64,000 bases of DNA from positions 62,001 through 126,000 of the forward strand of contig CAVVHP010000010.1 of NCBI GenBank assembly GCA_963748105.1, in the 5' to 3' direction. Every line of letters begins with the position of its first letter. Within the stretch, counting starts at the first letter, position 1. The position numbers and the translations under genes were made by a program. Under the pieces are notes generated by a model. The model did not search any database and was not told the DNA's origin. It saw only the letters and a list, made by a program, of their open reading frames with translations. Below are positions 26,480 through 36,600 of the stretch, in pieces. This DNA is from JAKAGZ01 sp963748105 (GTDB lineage Bacteria > Bacteroidota > Ignavibacteria > Ignavibacteriales > Ignavibacteriaceae).

Positions 26480-28318
26480 ATGAATCCAAATTTAGAGACA
26501 AAACTTAACAATCTGCCCGATAATCCCGGTGTTTACCAGTTTCTCAGCGAAAAAGGAAAAGTGATCTATGTAGGGAAAGCCAGGAATCTGAAGAACCGGG
26601 TAAGAAGCTATTTCCATGTAAGTGTCACATCACCAAAGACTATTGCACTTGTAAAAAGAATAAATGATTTTGAACTAATTGTAACTGATAATGAAATAGA
26701 AGCTCTGGTACTGGAAAGTAATCTTATCAAGGACCTGAAGCCAAGGTACAATATTAATCTTAAGGATGATAAGTCCTACCCTTTCATAAAAGTAACCAAT
26801 GAACCTTATCCCCAGGTTTATGCAACTCGGAGAGTAGTTAAAGACGGATCAAAATATTTTGGGCCATACACAAATGTAAAAGATATGAAATCTGCTCTCC
26901 GGATGATTAACCAGATTTTTAAGATCAGAAGCTGCAAATATAACATTACACAGGAAGCAATTGACAAAAAGAGATTTAAGGTTTGTCTCGATTATCACAT
27001 TCATAAATGCGACGGCCCATGCGAAGGTCTGGTTTCTGAAAAAGAATACAACGATATGGTCAACGAGGTAATAAAACTTTTACGCGGTAAAACAGATGAT
27101 CTTATTAAGGAACTTACTACCAAGATGGAAAAGGCTGTTGAAAAAATGGAATATGAAAAGGCCGCTGAAATACGAGATAAAAGAGACCAGCTAAATGTAA
27201 TTGCGGCTAGGCAAAAGATTGTAGCAAATGATTTTGGCGACCGTGATGTAATTTCAATAGCCTATGAAGGAAAAGATTCTGCGTGCTCAGTATTTAATAT
27301 CAGAGGCGGCAAGCTCACAGCGAAGAAACAACTAAAGCTCGCAATTGACGAAAATGAGGCCCCAGAAGAAATATATGCCGCGGCGTTAAAATTTTATTAT
27401 GGTGAATTTGTTGAAATTCCGAAAGAAATTTTAATGGAAGTTACCCCAACAGATAAAGATACAATTAGCACTTGGCTTAGCGTGAGAGCCGAAAGAAAGG
27501 TAAAAATTGTTGTACCTAAAAAAAGCAGCGACGCCCTTTCTCTTATCAGAATGTGCAAACAGAATGCAATACTGCAATTAAAAGAAATTCAAATACAGAA
27601 AATGAAAAATCAGGGAAATGTTCCTTATTCCCTGTCTGCTTTACAAAGAGATCTCAGATTAAATAAGCTTCCGAAAAAAATTGAATGTTTTGATATATCA
27701 AATCTGCAGGGAACAGATTCTGTTGCAAGCATGGTTGTTTTTGTAGATGGTAAACCGAAGAAAAGCCTTTACAGAAAATTTATAATTAAAACTGTAGACG
27801 GACCGGATGATTTTTCAAGTATGCGGGAAGTGATTGAAAGAAGGTACAAAAAACTAAAAGAAGATAATGAAATACTCCCGGATCTAATTATGGTTGATGG
27901 TGGAAAAGGACAACTTTCCAGCGCAGTTAGTGTGCTTGATGAATTGGGATTCGAAAAATATAATATTATTGGACTGGCAAAAAGACTTGAAGAGGTTTTC
28001 TTCCCGGATAATTCTGAACCTGAATCAATTCCCAAAACTTCGTCTGGATTAAAACTCCTTCAGCAAGTCAGAGATGAGGCTCACAGGTTTGCTATCACAT
28101 TTCATCGAGCACGAAGAAGTAAAAGGACAATCACCTCTGAACTCGGGGAAATAAAAGGAATCGGAAAATCTACCACGGATAAATTGTTGAAAGAGCTAGG
28201 CAGCCTGAAAGCTATTAAAGAAGCAGATATTGAAACTCTTACAAAAACCGTTGGAAAAGCAAAGGCAGAATCATTAAAGAATCACTTTGAAAATTCAACA
28301 AATTCAGACTTAAAATAG
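26480..28318 (+). CDS. uvrC: UvrABC system protein C (excinuclease subunit)
   Basis: 612 residues, full length for the family. It makes both incisions around bulky lesions in nucleotide excision repair. Domains in order: GIY-YIG nuclease at the N-terminus (GVYQFLSEKGKVIYVGKA), the cysteine-rich/UVR segment (residues ~155-250), the RNase H-like 5' nuclease domain with IECFDISNLQG and MVDGGKGQL, and the C-terminal double helix-hairpin-helix (GEIKGIGKSTTDKLL). Active-site residues seem intact. The stop is three bases from the stop of the convergent antiporter. Confidence 0.97.
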   Translation: MNPNLETKLNNLPDNPGVYQFLSEKGKVIYVGKARNLKNRVRSYFHVSVTSPKTIALVKRINDFELIVTDNEIEALVLESNLIKDLKPRYNINLKDDKSYPFIKVTNEPYPQVYATRRVVKDGSKYFGPYTNVKDMKSALRMINQIFKIRSCKYNITQEAIDKKRFKVCLDYHIHKCDGPCEGLVSEKEYNDMVNEVIKLLRGKTDDLIKELTTKMEKAVEKMEYEKAAEIRDKRDQLNVIAARQKIVANDFGDRDVISIAYEGKDSACSVFNIRGGKLTAKKQLKLAIDENEAPEEIYAAALKFYYGEFVEIPKEILMEVTPTDKDTISTWLSVRAERKVKIVVPKKSSDALSLIRMCKQNAILQLKEIQIQKMKNQGNVPYSLSALQRDLRLNKLPKKIECFDISNLQGTDSVASMVVFVDGKPKKSLYRKFIIKTVDGPDDFSSMREVIERRYKKLKEDNEILPDLIMVDGGKGQLSSAVSVLDELGFEKYNIIGLAKRLEEVFFPDNSEPESIPKTSSGLKLLQQVRDEAHRFAITFHRARRSKRTITSELGEIKGIGKSTTDKLLKELGSLKAIKEADIETLTKTVGKAKAESLKNHFENSTNSDLK

Positions 28319-28321
28319 CAG

Positions 28322-30211
28322 CTATCCAGATTCACTAATGTCATAAGTGACCTTCTTACCAAAAAAGTAAACAATCGCACCAAGTGTGGCCGTAATAATA
28401 ATTATAGAATAATATGGTGAAAATCCGTACGCTGTAGGAATATCACCAATCAGCATACAAAAGACCGCAACAACTACTGCATAAGGTAATTGAGTTCTTA
28501 CATGGTCGATATGATCGCATCCGGAAGCCATTGAACTTAAAATTGTTGTATCAGAAATTGGCGAACAGTGATCACCAAATACTGAACCGGCAAGTACAGA
28601 ACTTATTACACCGTGTAGAATTATTTCTGAATCCATTGGTGAGTAATGATAAAAAGACGGCACTACTGTAGCTAACGGAATTACAATCGGCATTAAAATA
28701 GCCATTGTTCCCCAGCTTGTTCCCGTAGCAAAACTTGTAAGAGCACAAACAATAAAAACTATTACAGGCAGAAACCTGGGACTGATTGAATCACCGATTA
28801 TACCAATTAAAAAATCTGCTGTTTTAATGTCCTGTGTAATAGAGCCAATTGCCCAGGCCAGGGTAAGAATAATTAAGGCAAGCAGCATTGACCGAACGCC
28901 CAAAAACCATGCATCAAGTGTATCGCTAATATTCATAATTTTTTGCGAAACTATCATTGTTGCTGCCACACCACAAGCTATAAAACTAGACCAGAGCAAT
29001 GCGATATACGAATCAGAATTGCCAATAATATCACGTATTCCGTACTCTGTAATTCCCTGCTGCGCTAGAGAAGAAATACCGGTATAATACAGACCCGCAA
29101 TAGTTCCTAATATTAAAACGAGTATTGGCACCACCGCATTATACCATCTAGCCTTATCTTCATTACCGAATAATTCAGATTTTTCGGTAATGCTACCTAC
29201 TTTTGCTCCATCCCGCAGAACTTTACCTTTCTCAGTCGCCCTTTTTTCGGCTTTGTACATCGGGCCAAAATCTCTCTCGAAATAAGAAACCATAAAAACG
29301 AAAACAAGCATAAGTATCGGATAGAATCTGTACGGAATTGTTTGCAGAAATACATCATATGCATTTTCTGTAGAACCAACCATACTCAGTCCGTGTTGTA
29401 TTAACCCGATTTCGTACCCGATCCACGAGCTTACAACAAACAAAGAAACTACCGGCGCAGATGTTGCGTCAACAATAAAAGATAATTTTTCTCTTGAGAT
29501 TCGCATCTTATCAGTAATCGGCCTCATTAAATTTCCAACGATTAGCGTATTGGCATAATCGTCAAAGAAAATTGCAATACCCATTAGCCAAGTTGAAATA
29601 AGCCCTGACTTTCTTTTTTTTGCAAACCGGGTTATTACATCAGCCATTCCTTTTGTTCCGCCGCTCTTTGAAATTAGTCCTACAACACCACCGAAGAGAC
29701 AGGTAAAGACAATAATCTCAATGTGTGATGGATCTGCAAGAGCTTTAATAACATAGGTATCTATCAATCGGAGAATCCCGGTTAGAGGATTAAAATCATT
29801 AAGGAAAACTGCGCCCAGGTAAATACCAATCAGGAGGGAAATAATTACCTGTCGGAGCCATAGAGCCAGTAAAATTGCTACAAGAGGAGGAACAATACTC
29901 AACCACGCAGGGATAACTCTCACTTTTACGGGCTGAATCTCAGAATTCAAAAAATTAAATGTGAAATTGCCGCTGATATTTATTACAATTGAAGTATCTA
30001 TTTTCCCGTTATGAAGGGCAAAACGATAATTTTCTACAGTTCCTTCGCCGGTAAGTTTGGCGTCAATGTAATTAAGAGAATCTGTAAAACCTTCGGCTTT
30101 AACATTATAGTGAATACCGGTGAGTGTTAGTGAAGATAAGGATACTGTTTGCGCCCGGAGAGAAAGCGCACAAAGCGGAAAAAGTATTGTAAGAAAAATA
30201 AATTTCTTCAA
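28322..30211 (-). CDS. NhaC-type Na+/H+ antiporter with an N-terminal exported beta domain
   Basis: 629 residues. The membrane part has about 11-12 hydrophobic helices and motifs of the NhaC/Na+-H+ exchanger family, including AIFFDDYANTLIVGN and FATGTSWGTMAIL. It exchanges Na+ for H+ (or another ion or organic substrate) across the inner membrane. Unlike classical ~460-residue NhaC, it starts with a signal peptide (cleavage near LRAQ, residue 21) followed by ~90 beta-rich residues before the first helix, around VRVIPAWLSIVPPLVA. The start codon is TTG. The extra domain would sit in the periplasm. Substrate is assumed from the family. Confidence 0.88.
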   Translation of the reverse strand: MKKFIFLTILFPLCALSLRAQTVSLSSLTLTGIHYNVKAEGFTDSLNYIDAKLTGEGTVENYRFALHNGKIDTSIVINISGNFTFNFLNSEIQPVKVRVIPAWLSIVPPLVAILLALWLRQVIISLLIGIYLGAVFLNDFNPLTGILRLIDTYVIKALADPSHIEIIVFTCLFGGVVGLISKSGGTKGMADVITRFAKKRKSGLISTWLMGIAIFFDDYANTLIVGNLMRPITDKMRISREKLSFIVDATSAPVVSLFVVSSWIGYEIGLIQHGLSMVGSTENAYDVFLQTIPYRFYPILMLVFVFMVSYFERDFGPMYKAEKRATEKGKVLRDGAKVGSITEKSELFGNEDKARWYNAVVPILVLILGTIAGLYYTGISSLAQQGITEYGIRDIIGNSDSYIALLWSSFIACGVAATMIVSQKIMNISDTLDAWFLGVRSMLLALIILTLAWAIGSITQDIKTADFLIGIIGDSISPRFLPVIVFIVCALTSFATGTSWGTMAILMPIVIPLATVVPSFYHYSPMDSEIILHGVISSVLAGSVFGDHCSPISDTTILSSMASGCDHIDHVRTQLPYAVVVAVFCMLIGDIPTAYGFSPYYSIIIITATLGAIVYFFGKKVTYDISESG

Positions 30212-30339
30212 AGAATTATTCTTATTGTCTTTTTGAAATGTCTGTAATCGGCTTCAATCGAGGTTCAATATAAATTCAAATTAAAATAAATCAAAATTAA
30301 TCGTTATATTTTATCAAACTTTAAGAATATTTTTTGCCA

Positions 30340-31524
30340 ATGAAAAAACCAATTCTACTTCTGCTGTCTTTTTTCGTATTAGTAACTGCCGGATGCGGGG
30401 AAAAAAACGCTGGAAAAGAAAAAATTTCCGGTAAATTGATTCAAAACCTGGTTAGCCGTGCTATTGCAGGTAGCACCTCTGCTAATGATTCTCTGGGAGG
30501 ACTGGTTAACAGGCAATACCCGGTAGACAGAAATTACAATAATCTTAAAATTGATAGTCTGAAATCCAAGACGGGATTCCTTTATTATACCATACTACTT
30601 GAATACCCGAACCCTGCATATAACAGGTTTGCCGTTTACGATACACTTTTGCAGGCACACCTGATTGATAAATCGCTCAACGGAAATATTTCTGAAGATA
30701 AAATTTTTACAGATGGATTGAGTTTTATTAAGCTAAGTGAATATTTTATTTCAAAGGATATTTTTAATGTACAGAGAATTTCACTTTATTCTATTGATGA
30801 TTCTACTGTGAGTAGAGTTTTCAGAACATTTACAAAATTAGCTTACGGCAACCGGGAATATACACAAGCTTTAGATGAGATTTCAGCACAAAGGATAAAA
30901 ACATCAATGACGAGTAATCGCTACTCAGCCATAAAAAATAAATCTGATATCTTCATGTTCGAACCGGAAGCAAATTTTTATAAAAGCAGCAGTGACCTAT
31001 TCGATAAATACATTACCGGAATTATTAATCGTTCAAAAAACAAGATTAAAAATCCGGAAATTATTGATGAAAAATCGATTTGGGAATCTTTGGGAATTGA
31101 TCCGCAAGCTCAAATAAATAAGGCACATGTGAATTCAAATAGCGAATCAGGTTATTCGCTAAATCTTTCTGAAGATTGGAAAGTCTTTAAAGATTTTAAT
31201 GTTGCTGAATATTTGAATAAAGAATTCAATGGAACCCGGTTTTTAAATAATTCTATCGGCACAAGTATATCAGTTTTTGAAATTCCAGTGACAAAATCTG
31301 CTGAGGACTTTATAAAATTTAAACTGGACAAATCCATCACTAAAGGGAATTTAGTGATGCGTTATACAGATGAAATAATAGACGGTAAACTATTCGTCAG
31401 GTTCTATGAATTTTATTGCGAAAATAAAAAAATGGTTGTTATGATAAAGGGCTCAAAATATACTTACGAAGATTACAAGGAACTTTATTCCAGAATTATT
31501 AATTCATTTTCTATGGAATGCTGA
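30340..31524 (+). CDS. Lipoprotein of unknown function
   Basis: About 394 residues from the ATG at 30340 (an in-frame TTG lies two codons earlier). Export signal with lipobox VTAGC near residue 21, so it is a probable lipoprotein. The C-terminal ~100 residues (NSESGYSLNLSEDWKVF onward) resemble small PsbP-like or 'DUF1795-like' folds in secondary structure, but I cannot name a family. No catalytic motif is visible. It overlaps the next gene at TGATG, so the two are translationally coupled. Confidence 0.75.
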   Translation: MKKPILLLLSFFVLVTAGCGEKNAGKEKISGKLIQNLVSRAIAGSTSANDSLGGLVNRQYPVDRNYNNLKIDSLKSKTGFLYYTILLEYPNPAYNRFAVYDTLLQAHLIDKSLNGNISEDKIFTDGLSFIKLSEYFISKDIFNVQRISLYSIDDSTVSRVFRTFTKLAYGNREYTQALDEISAQRIKTSMTSNRYSAIKNKSDIFMFEPEANFYKSSSDLFDKYITGIINRSKNKIKNPEIIDEKSIWESLGIDPQAQINKAHVNSNSESGYSLNLSEDWKVFKDFNVAEYLNKEFNGTRFLNNSIGTSISVFEIPVTKSAEDFIKFKLDKSITKGNLVMRYTDEIIDGKLFVRFYEFYCENKKMVVMIKGSKYTYEDYKELYSRIINSFSMEC

Positions 31525-31814
31525 TGCATAAAATGCTTCTATTTATAAAGAAAACGGATGAAGAAGAAATAATTGAACACTTTAATAATTTTACTCTCAA
31601 ATATTTAACTGACCTTGCAGGTAAAGAAATTAAAGCTGGAAAAATTGAAAGTAACTTCCTCCTCGAAACAAAATACACTCATTTTTGTGAAATTGAAGCT
31701 GAATCTAAGCACAAAATGGACGAACTAATGAGTTCCAGGAAAGGTCGCATATTAAATAAAGACCTTATGGATTTCCACGAATTTGTCGATGTTATATTCG
31801 TAGATTTTCACTGA
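31524..31814 (+). CDS. Small EthD-like dimeric alpha/beta-barrel protein
   Basis: 96 residues from the ATG at 31524, which overlaps the stop of the lipoprotein gene (TGATG). A slightly earlier ATG at 31518 is possible. The C-terminal pattern, THFCEIEAES followed by a helix and VDVIFVDF, fits the ferredoxin-like dimeric alpha/beta-barrel (EthD-like) fold, whose members include small monooxygenases and proteins of unknown role. The match is weak. No cofactor site is evident. Confidence 0.55.
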   Translation: MHKMLLFIKKTDEEEIIEHFNNFTLKYLTDLAGKEIKAGKIESNFLLETKYTHFCEIEAESKHKMDELMSSRKGRILNKDLMDFHEFVDVIFVDFH

Positions 31815-31892
31815 TTATTTCAATTTAGATGTGGCGTCTTTATATAAATAAACATACATTATAAATAATCATATCATTTAAAGAGGTAAGCG

Positions 31893-32342
31893 ATGTGGTC
31901 AAAAGTAACGACTAAATTCTCTTCTCTGGTTGTTATAATTGCATTTTCTGCGGCAATGTTATTCTCAAGTAATACTGCTAGCGCACAAAGTTTTTTCAAA
32001 GTAAACAGCAATGTACCTTCTGGTGGATCCTCAGCTACAACAAATTCAAGCGATAACAGCAGTAACGGAAAAACACTTATTTACGTGGCTATGGGAGCCG
32101 CAGTTGTTGGAGCCCTGCTTTATAAATTTGTTTTCCATAAAGATAAAGATGTGGACTCAACAGAGACAGAATCAGAATCATCTTCATTATTGGTCCCAGG
32201 TAATCCGGTAATTTCAAAAAAAGATGCAGAGTTTGCAGAGATCAGGGATCCGTTACCTGTTAATCTCTACCTCGCTGTTAAAAGAGACTACATAATTCCG
32301 GATCAAAAAATTTATATGGTTGGATTAGCGTTTAATTTTTGA
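31893..32342 (+). CDS. Exported small protein with one membrane helix, unknown function
   Basis: 149 residues. The N-terminus is a signal peptide (cleavage near ASAQ, residue 32), then a Ser/Asn-rich linker, one transmembrane helix (LIYVAMGAAVVGALLY, about residues 63-80) with a positively charged KFVFHKDK end, an acidic Ser-rich stretch, and a short beta-rich tail ending VGLAFNF that resembles an outer-membrane strand. An AGAGG RBS precedes the ATG. I do not recognise a family. Confidence 0.65.
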   Translation: MWSKVTTKFSSLVVIIAFSAAMLFSSNTASAQSFFKVNSNVPSGGSSATTNSSDNSSNGKTLIYVAMGAAVVGALLYKFVFHKDKDVDSTETESESSSLLVPGNPVISKKDAEFAEIRDPLPVNLYLAVKRDYIIPDQKIYMVGLAFNF

Positions 32343-32535
32343 AAATCGGTAAACGACAACATCTTATTTTTTGCTCAGTGTGCAATGATTACTCAGATTT
32401 AAGTTTATAAATTTTGAATTGCACCAGTCATTTCTTTCTTAATACTCTTTTTCTTCAGAATACTCTAAAGCCAGAATTGCTAGTGATATAATAAATTCAG
32501 AAGGGAATTAGATGGAATCCACAAAAAATAAAAAA

Positions 32536-32622
32536 CGGGTAGCAGTCACCCGAAAGTCCTACTTACCGTTGCTTCCTTCCGGACCTGGCGGGATTCAGTA
32601 TTATTTCGTCAACCACTACCCG
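32536..32622 (-). ncRNA. ffs: Signal recognition particle RNA (4.5S, small bacterial type)
   Basis: The minus strand contains the SRP RNA core GGTCCGGAAGGAAGCA, the tetraloop (GGAA) and the asymmetric loop bound by Ffh. The 5' CGGGTAGTGG and 3' CTGCTACCCG ends pair to close a single long hairpin of 87 bases. A T-rich stretch follows the 3' end as terminator. It forms the ribonucleoprotein that sends membrane proteins to the Sec channel. Confidence 0.95.
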
Positions 32623-32692
32623 AATTTCAAAATTTCAGGGCTGTAAAGATTATTATTTTATTCAACTATCGCAAGTATACAACCGGCCATTT

Positions 32693-33637
32693 TCATTTCT
32701 TTTTCTTATTTCTAATTGTATTTCTTTCCCAGAACACGCCGTCTTCGTATCCCTGAATTTTTTTATTTTCTTCGGCAAGTTTCAATCTTTTTTCAGCTAT
32801 ACAGCAATAATCGAAATCAAGTTCAATACCCGCGTATTTTCGTCCGAGTTTTTTTGCAACCACAGCAGTTGTTCCTGAGCCCATAAACGGATCAAAAACC
32901 AAATCACCGGGATTAGAGCTTGCCAGAATAATTTTTGCCACAAGCTTTTCCGGTTTTTGCGTTGGATGGTCTGTATTTTCAGGCATAGACCAAAATGGAA
33001 CAGTTATATCCGTCCAGATATTTGAAGGGAATGTTGTTCTGAAATTTTCTTTTTCAACAGATACCCAATCCTTTGGTTTTCCATTTTCTTTATAAGGGGC
33101 AAGAACCTGTCTTTTAATTTTTACATCTTCAACATTAAATGTAAAATTATCAGACAAAGTGCAAAACCAGATATCTTCAGAACAATTTTTCCAGTTTGAT
33201 TTTGCTCCTCTTCCCTTTTCCCTTTCCCATGTAATTCTATTATTAATTTTGAAATGTTTTTCAGCTACGGTATAAATTGCCGGAGAAGATTTCCAGTCAC
33301 CACAGATATAAACTGATGCATTCGGCTTTAATAATCTTATTGTTTTACTTATCCACAAATCAAGCCATTCAGCATATTTATCATTGTCCATTTTTTTAAA
33401 TGTAGCAAGATTAAATTTTTTGTGAAGATTATAAGGGGGATCTACAAATAAAAGATCAATAAATTTATCGGGCAATAAATCAATCGTCTTAAAAATGTCT
33501 CCGTTTATTATTTTATTTCCAATCTGATCAGACTTTAATGGCTTATCTTGAGCATTTATTAGATTCTTCCTGAATTCAGAAATTTCTAATTTTGTAAGTG
33601 TTAAAGTCCGGTTGAGTGGTGCTCTTTTTTTTTGCAT
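32693..33637 (-). CDS. Site-specific DNA methyltransferase (adenine/cytosine-N), beta class
   Basis: 314 residues. It transfers a methyl group from S-adenosylmethionine to an exocyclic amino group in DNA. The catalytic motif IV is VDPPYN (about residue 66) and motif I is DPFMGSGTTAV near residue 263; the order IV-then-I defines the beta class. The region between holds the target recognition part (GRGAKSNWKN and SMPENTDHPTQKPEKL). No restriction endonuclease is adjacent, so it is either an orphan regulator-type methyltransferase or has an unlinked partner. Specificity cannot be read. Confidence 0.9.
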   Translation of the reverse strand: MQKKRAPLNRTLTLTKLEISEFRKNLINAQDKPLKSDQIGNKIINGDIFKTIDLLPDKFIDLLFVDPPYNLHKKFNLATFKKMDNDKYAEWLDLWISKTIRLLKPNASVYICGDWKSSPAIYTVAEKHFKINNRITWEREKGRGAKSNWKNCSEDIWFCTLSDNFTFNVEDVKIKRQVLAPYKENGKPKDWVSVEKENFRTTFPSNIWTDITVPFWSMPENTDHPTQKPEKLVAKIILASSNPGDLVFDPFMGSGTTAVVAKKLGRKYAGIELDFDYCCIAEKRLKLAEENKKIQGYEDGVFWERNTIRNKKKK

Positions 33638-33670
33638 TTAATGAATTGATTTCTGATGAATAACTAGGAA

Positions 33671-36600
33671 TTAATATTTAGAATATTTTTCCCTGATAAT
33701 TTCTAATTCCATAATTATTGTTTCAAATTTATGAACAAGATCATCTACTAATTTTTCAGTGTTTTCATCAAATTCATTTTTGCGTGCTGCCGTTTCAAGA
33801 TTATGAGTCATCTGAGTAACAATATCAATTCCCAGAGTAACACTACTCCCTTTTAATTTATGAGCATTCATCTGAAGCATTTTTGCATTCTTCTCAACAA
33901 CCGATGTTTTTATGTTTCCAATCATAGTTGGAAGGTCTGTAATATAAATGTCCAGTAGTTCAACATAAAAGTTAACATCTTCTTCAGTTTGAATGTCCTG
34001 CAGAAAAGTAATTTTACTTTCATCTATAATTCTGGTAGGTGTTCTTCGTTTTTTTAATTCAGAAATAAGTTCATCTTTTTCTTGATATAATGTGTCACTC
34101 CATTTCGTAAGCACCTGCTGCATTTCTTCCAATCTAACAGGTTTGCTGATATAATCGTCCATTCCGGCTTCCAGACAGGTTTCCCTATCGCCCTGCATAG
34201 CGTTTGCTGTCATAGCAATAATCCTTGGACGAGTTTCGGGTGGGAATTCGTCCAGAATAACTGCAGTTGCCTGGTATCCATCCATTTCCGGCATCAGAAT
34301 ATCCATAAACACTAGATCATAGCTAATATTTCTTACACTTTGTACAGCTTCTTTTCCATTAGCCGCAACATCCGCACGATAACCAAGTTTTTCAAATATT
34401 CTTATCGCAACTTTCTGATTGACAATATTATCTTCAGCGAGTAAAATTCTAAGAGGTTTTCTAATTCCAAGTCCTTTATCAATTTTATTTGTTTTATCGA
34501 AATCAGCCTTCGTCCCTTTTTCTTTTCCACCCAGCACATTTATTAATGTTTCCTGTAGCTGCATTTGCTTTATTGGTTTGGATAAAAATGCAGCAAGATT
34601 CATTCTATCATAATCAGTTAGTTGTTCTTTTTTCCCAACCGAAGTAAGTATAACAATCTGTGTACTTTTTGTATTCTCAAATTTTCTTATCTCGTGTGAT
34701 AATTCAATGCCGTCCATATGCGGCATTTGATAATCCAATAACGCAATATCAAATTCGTTACCATCCGACAATATCTTCAAAGCTGCCTCAGGCGATTCAG
34801 CAACAACGGATTCCATTCCCCAGGAATCAGTTTGTATTTTAAGTATCCTCCGGTTTGTCTGGTTGTCATCAACAATCAATATTTTTTTCTTTTGAAGTTC
34901 CGCCCGGTTTCCTTTTAGATATACTTTTGATTTGGACTGGGCAGCCTGAGCGATAATTGTAAATGTAAAGGTAGTTCCTTTGCCAACTTCACTTTCTACC
35001 CAAACATTACCCCCCATCATTTGTGACAGTCTTTGGCTTATAGCAAGTCCGAGACCGGTTCCGCCATGAGTCCTAGTAGTTGAAGAATCAACCTGGCTAA
35101 ATGATTTGAATAACCTGTCCATTTTATCGGCAGGAATTCCTATACCGGTATCCTTCACAGAAAATTTAATTTCATATTTATTTTCTTCTTCAAGTTTTTT
35201 TGAAGATACGTTAATAAAGACTTCACCTTTTTCAGTAAATTTAACTGCATTATTGATTAGGTTTATCAAAATTTGTCTTAATCTTGTAACATCTCCAACA
35301 ATTACAGGCGGGGTATTTTCTTCAACTAAATAAGCAAGATCGAGAGATTTTTCAGCAACTTTTGATGCTACCATGTCTAGCGAGTCTTCTATACTATCGC
35401 GAAGATCAAACGGCTGCTGTTCTAGGTCTAGTTTTTCGGATTCAATTTTTGAAAAATCCAGTATATCATTAATAATTACCAAAAGTTGATCGCCGCTCAA
35501 CCTGATTGTTTCAACATATTCTTTTTGTTCCTCGTTCAAAGGAGTATCCAGCAAAAGCCCTGTCATCCCGATTACTCCATTCATTGGTGTTCTTATTTCG
35601 TGCGACATAAGTGCCAGAAATTCGCTCTTTGCTTTTACAGCAGACTCAGCCCTCATCAGCGCAATATCAAGTTCCTTATTTTTATCAATTATTTCTGCAC
35701 TGATTCTGTTTCTTTTAATAACAGATGCCAGCGTGGTAGCCATAGTTATTAAAGAGGATTCATCATTATCTGTCCACTCCCTGTAGTCATTCAGATCATC
35801 AAATCCAACAAAGCCCCAGAATTGATCATCCACCATTATAGGAACTAATATTAAAGATTTAATGGACTGGTCAACGAATAACCCTCGTTCATCTTCGCTT
35901 AAGTTTTTTGTCACAAATTTTAAAGTATTACCACGGGCAAAATTTTCATAAAAATTAAGTGAGGCAAATCTTGAATATGACAATTTTTGAAGGGCAGGAT
36001 TTTCTATTTGCGATTCTGTACTCTCAGACGACCATTCAAATAATAATTTGGCATATAATTCTTCAGTTTCTTCAATTACTTCGTGCTTATAAATATAAAC
36101 CCTGTCAACTTCTGCAGCTATTCCCAGAATTCTTAGCGCTGAATTAAATCCTGCATATTCATTTCTGTTGGAAATAAGATTCTTTGTAGCTTCTGCAATT
36201 CCCTGAAGCAGGTTATCTTTCTTTCTAAGTAATATTTCACTTGATTTTCTTTCTGTAATATCTCTGAAAATACTAAGCAGTAAATTTTCTCCTTCCAGGT
36301 TTTCAATAAATGAATTTGAAATTTCAAATTGAATTTCCATTCCGTTCCAGAGATTTACAGTTGTTTCATATTTTGAATTGATAGTATCATTTCTAAAATT
36401 TCTTGTATAGTTTTCAAGAGAAATTGGAGCATATTCATCAGCATAGACTAAAGAAAAAGACTTGCCCTCCAGTTCATTTTTATTTTTTCCAAGCATATTT
36501 GCATATGCCTGGTTACACATATAGATAATTCCATCTTTGTTAGTAAGTCTCATTCCATCCGATGATCTTTCCCATATCAGACGAAATGTTTTTTCAGAAG

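Noticed and set aside
30241..30339. Bacteroidota-type promoter (TAnnTTTG) before the lipoprotein gene
   Set aside because: AT-rich sequence gives chance matches, and there was no matching upstream element; not supported.
32511..32646. Plus-strand frame of 44 residues opposite the SRP RNA
   Set aside because: Its codons are the complement of the SRP RNA core, so it is an antisense shadow and not a gene.
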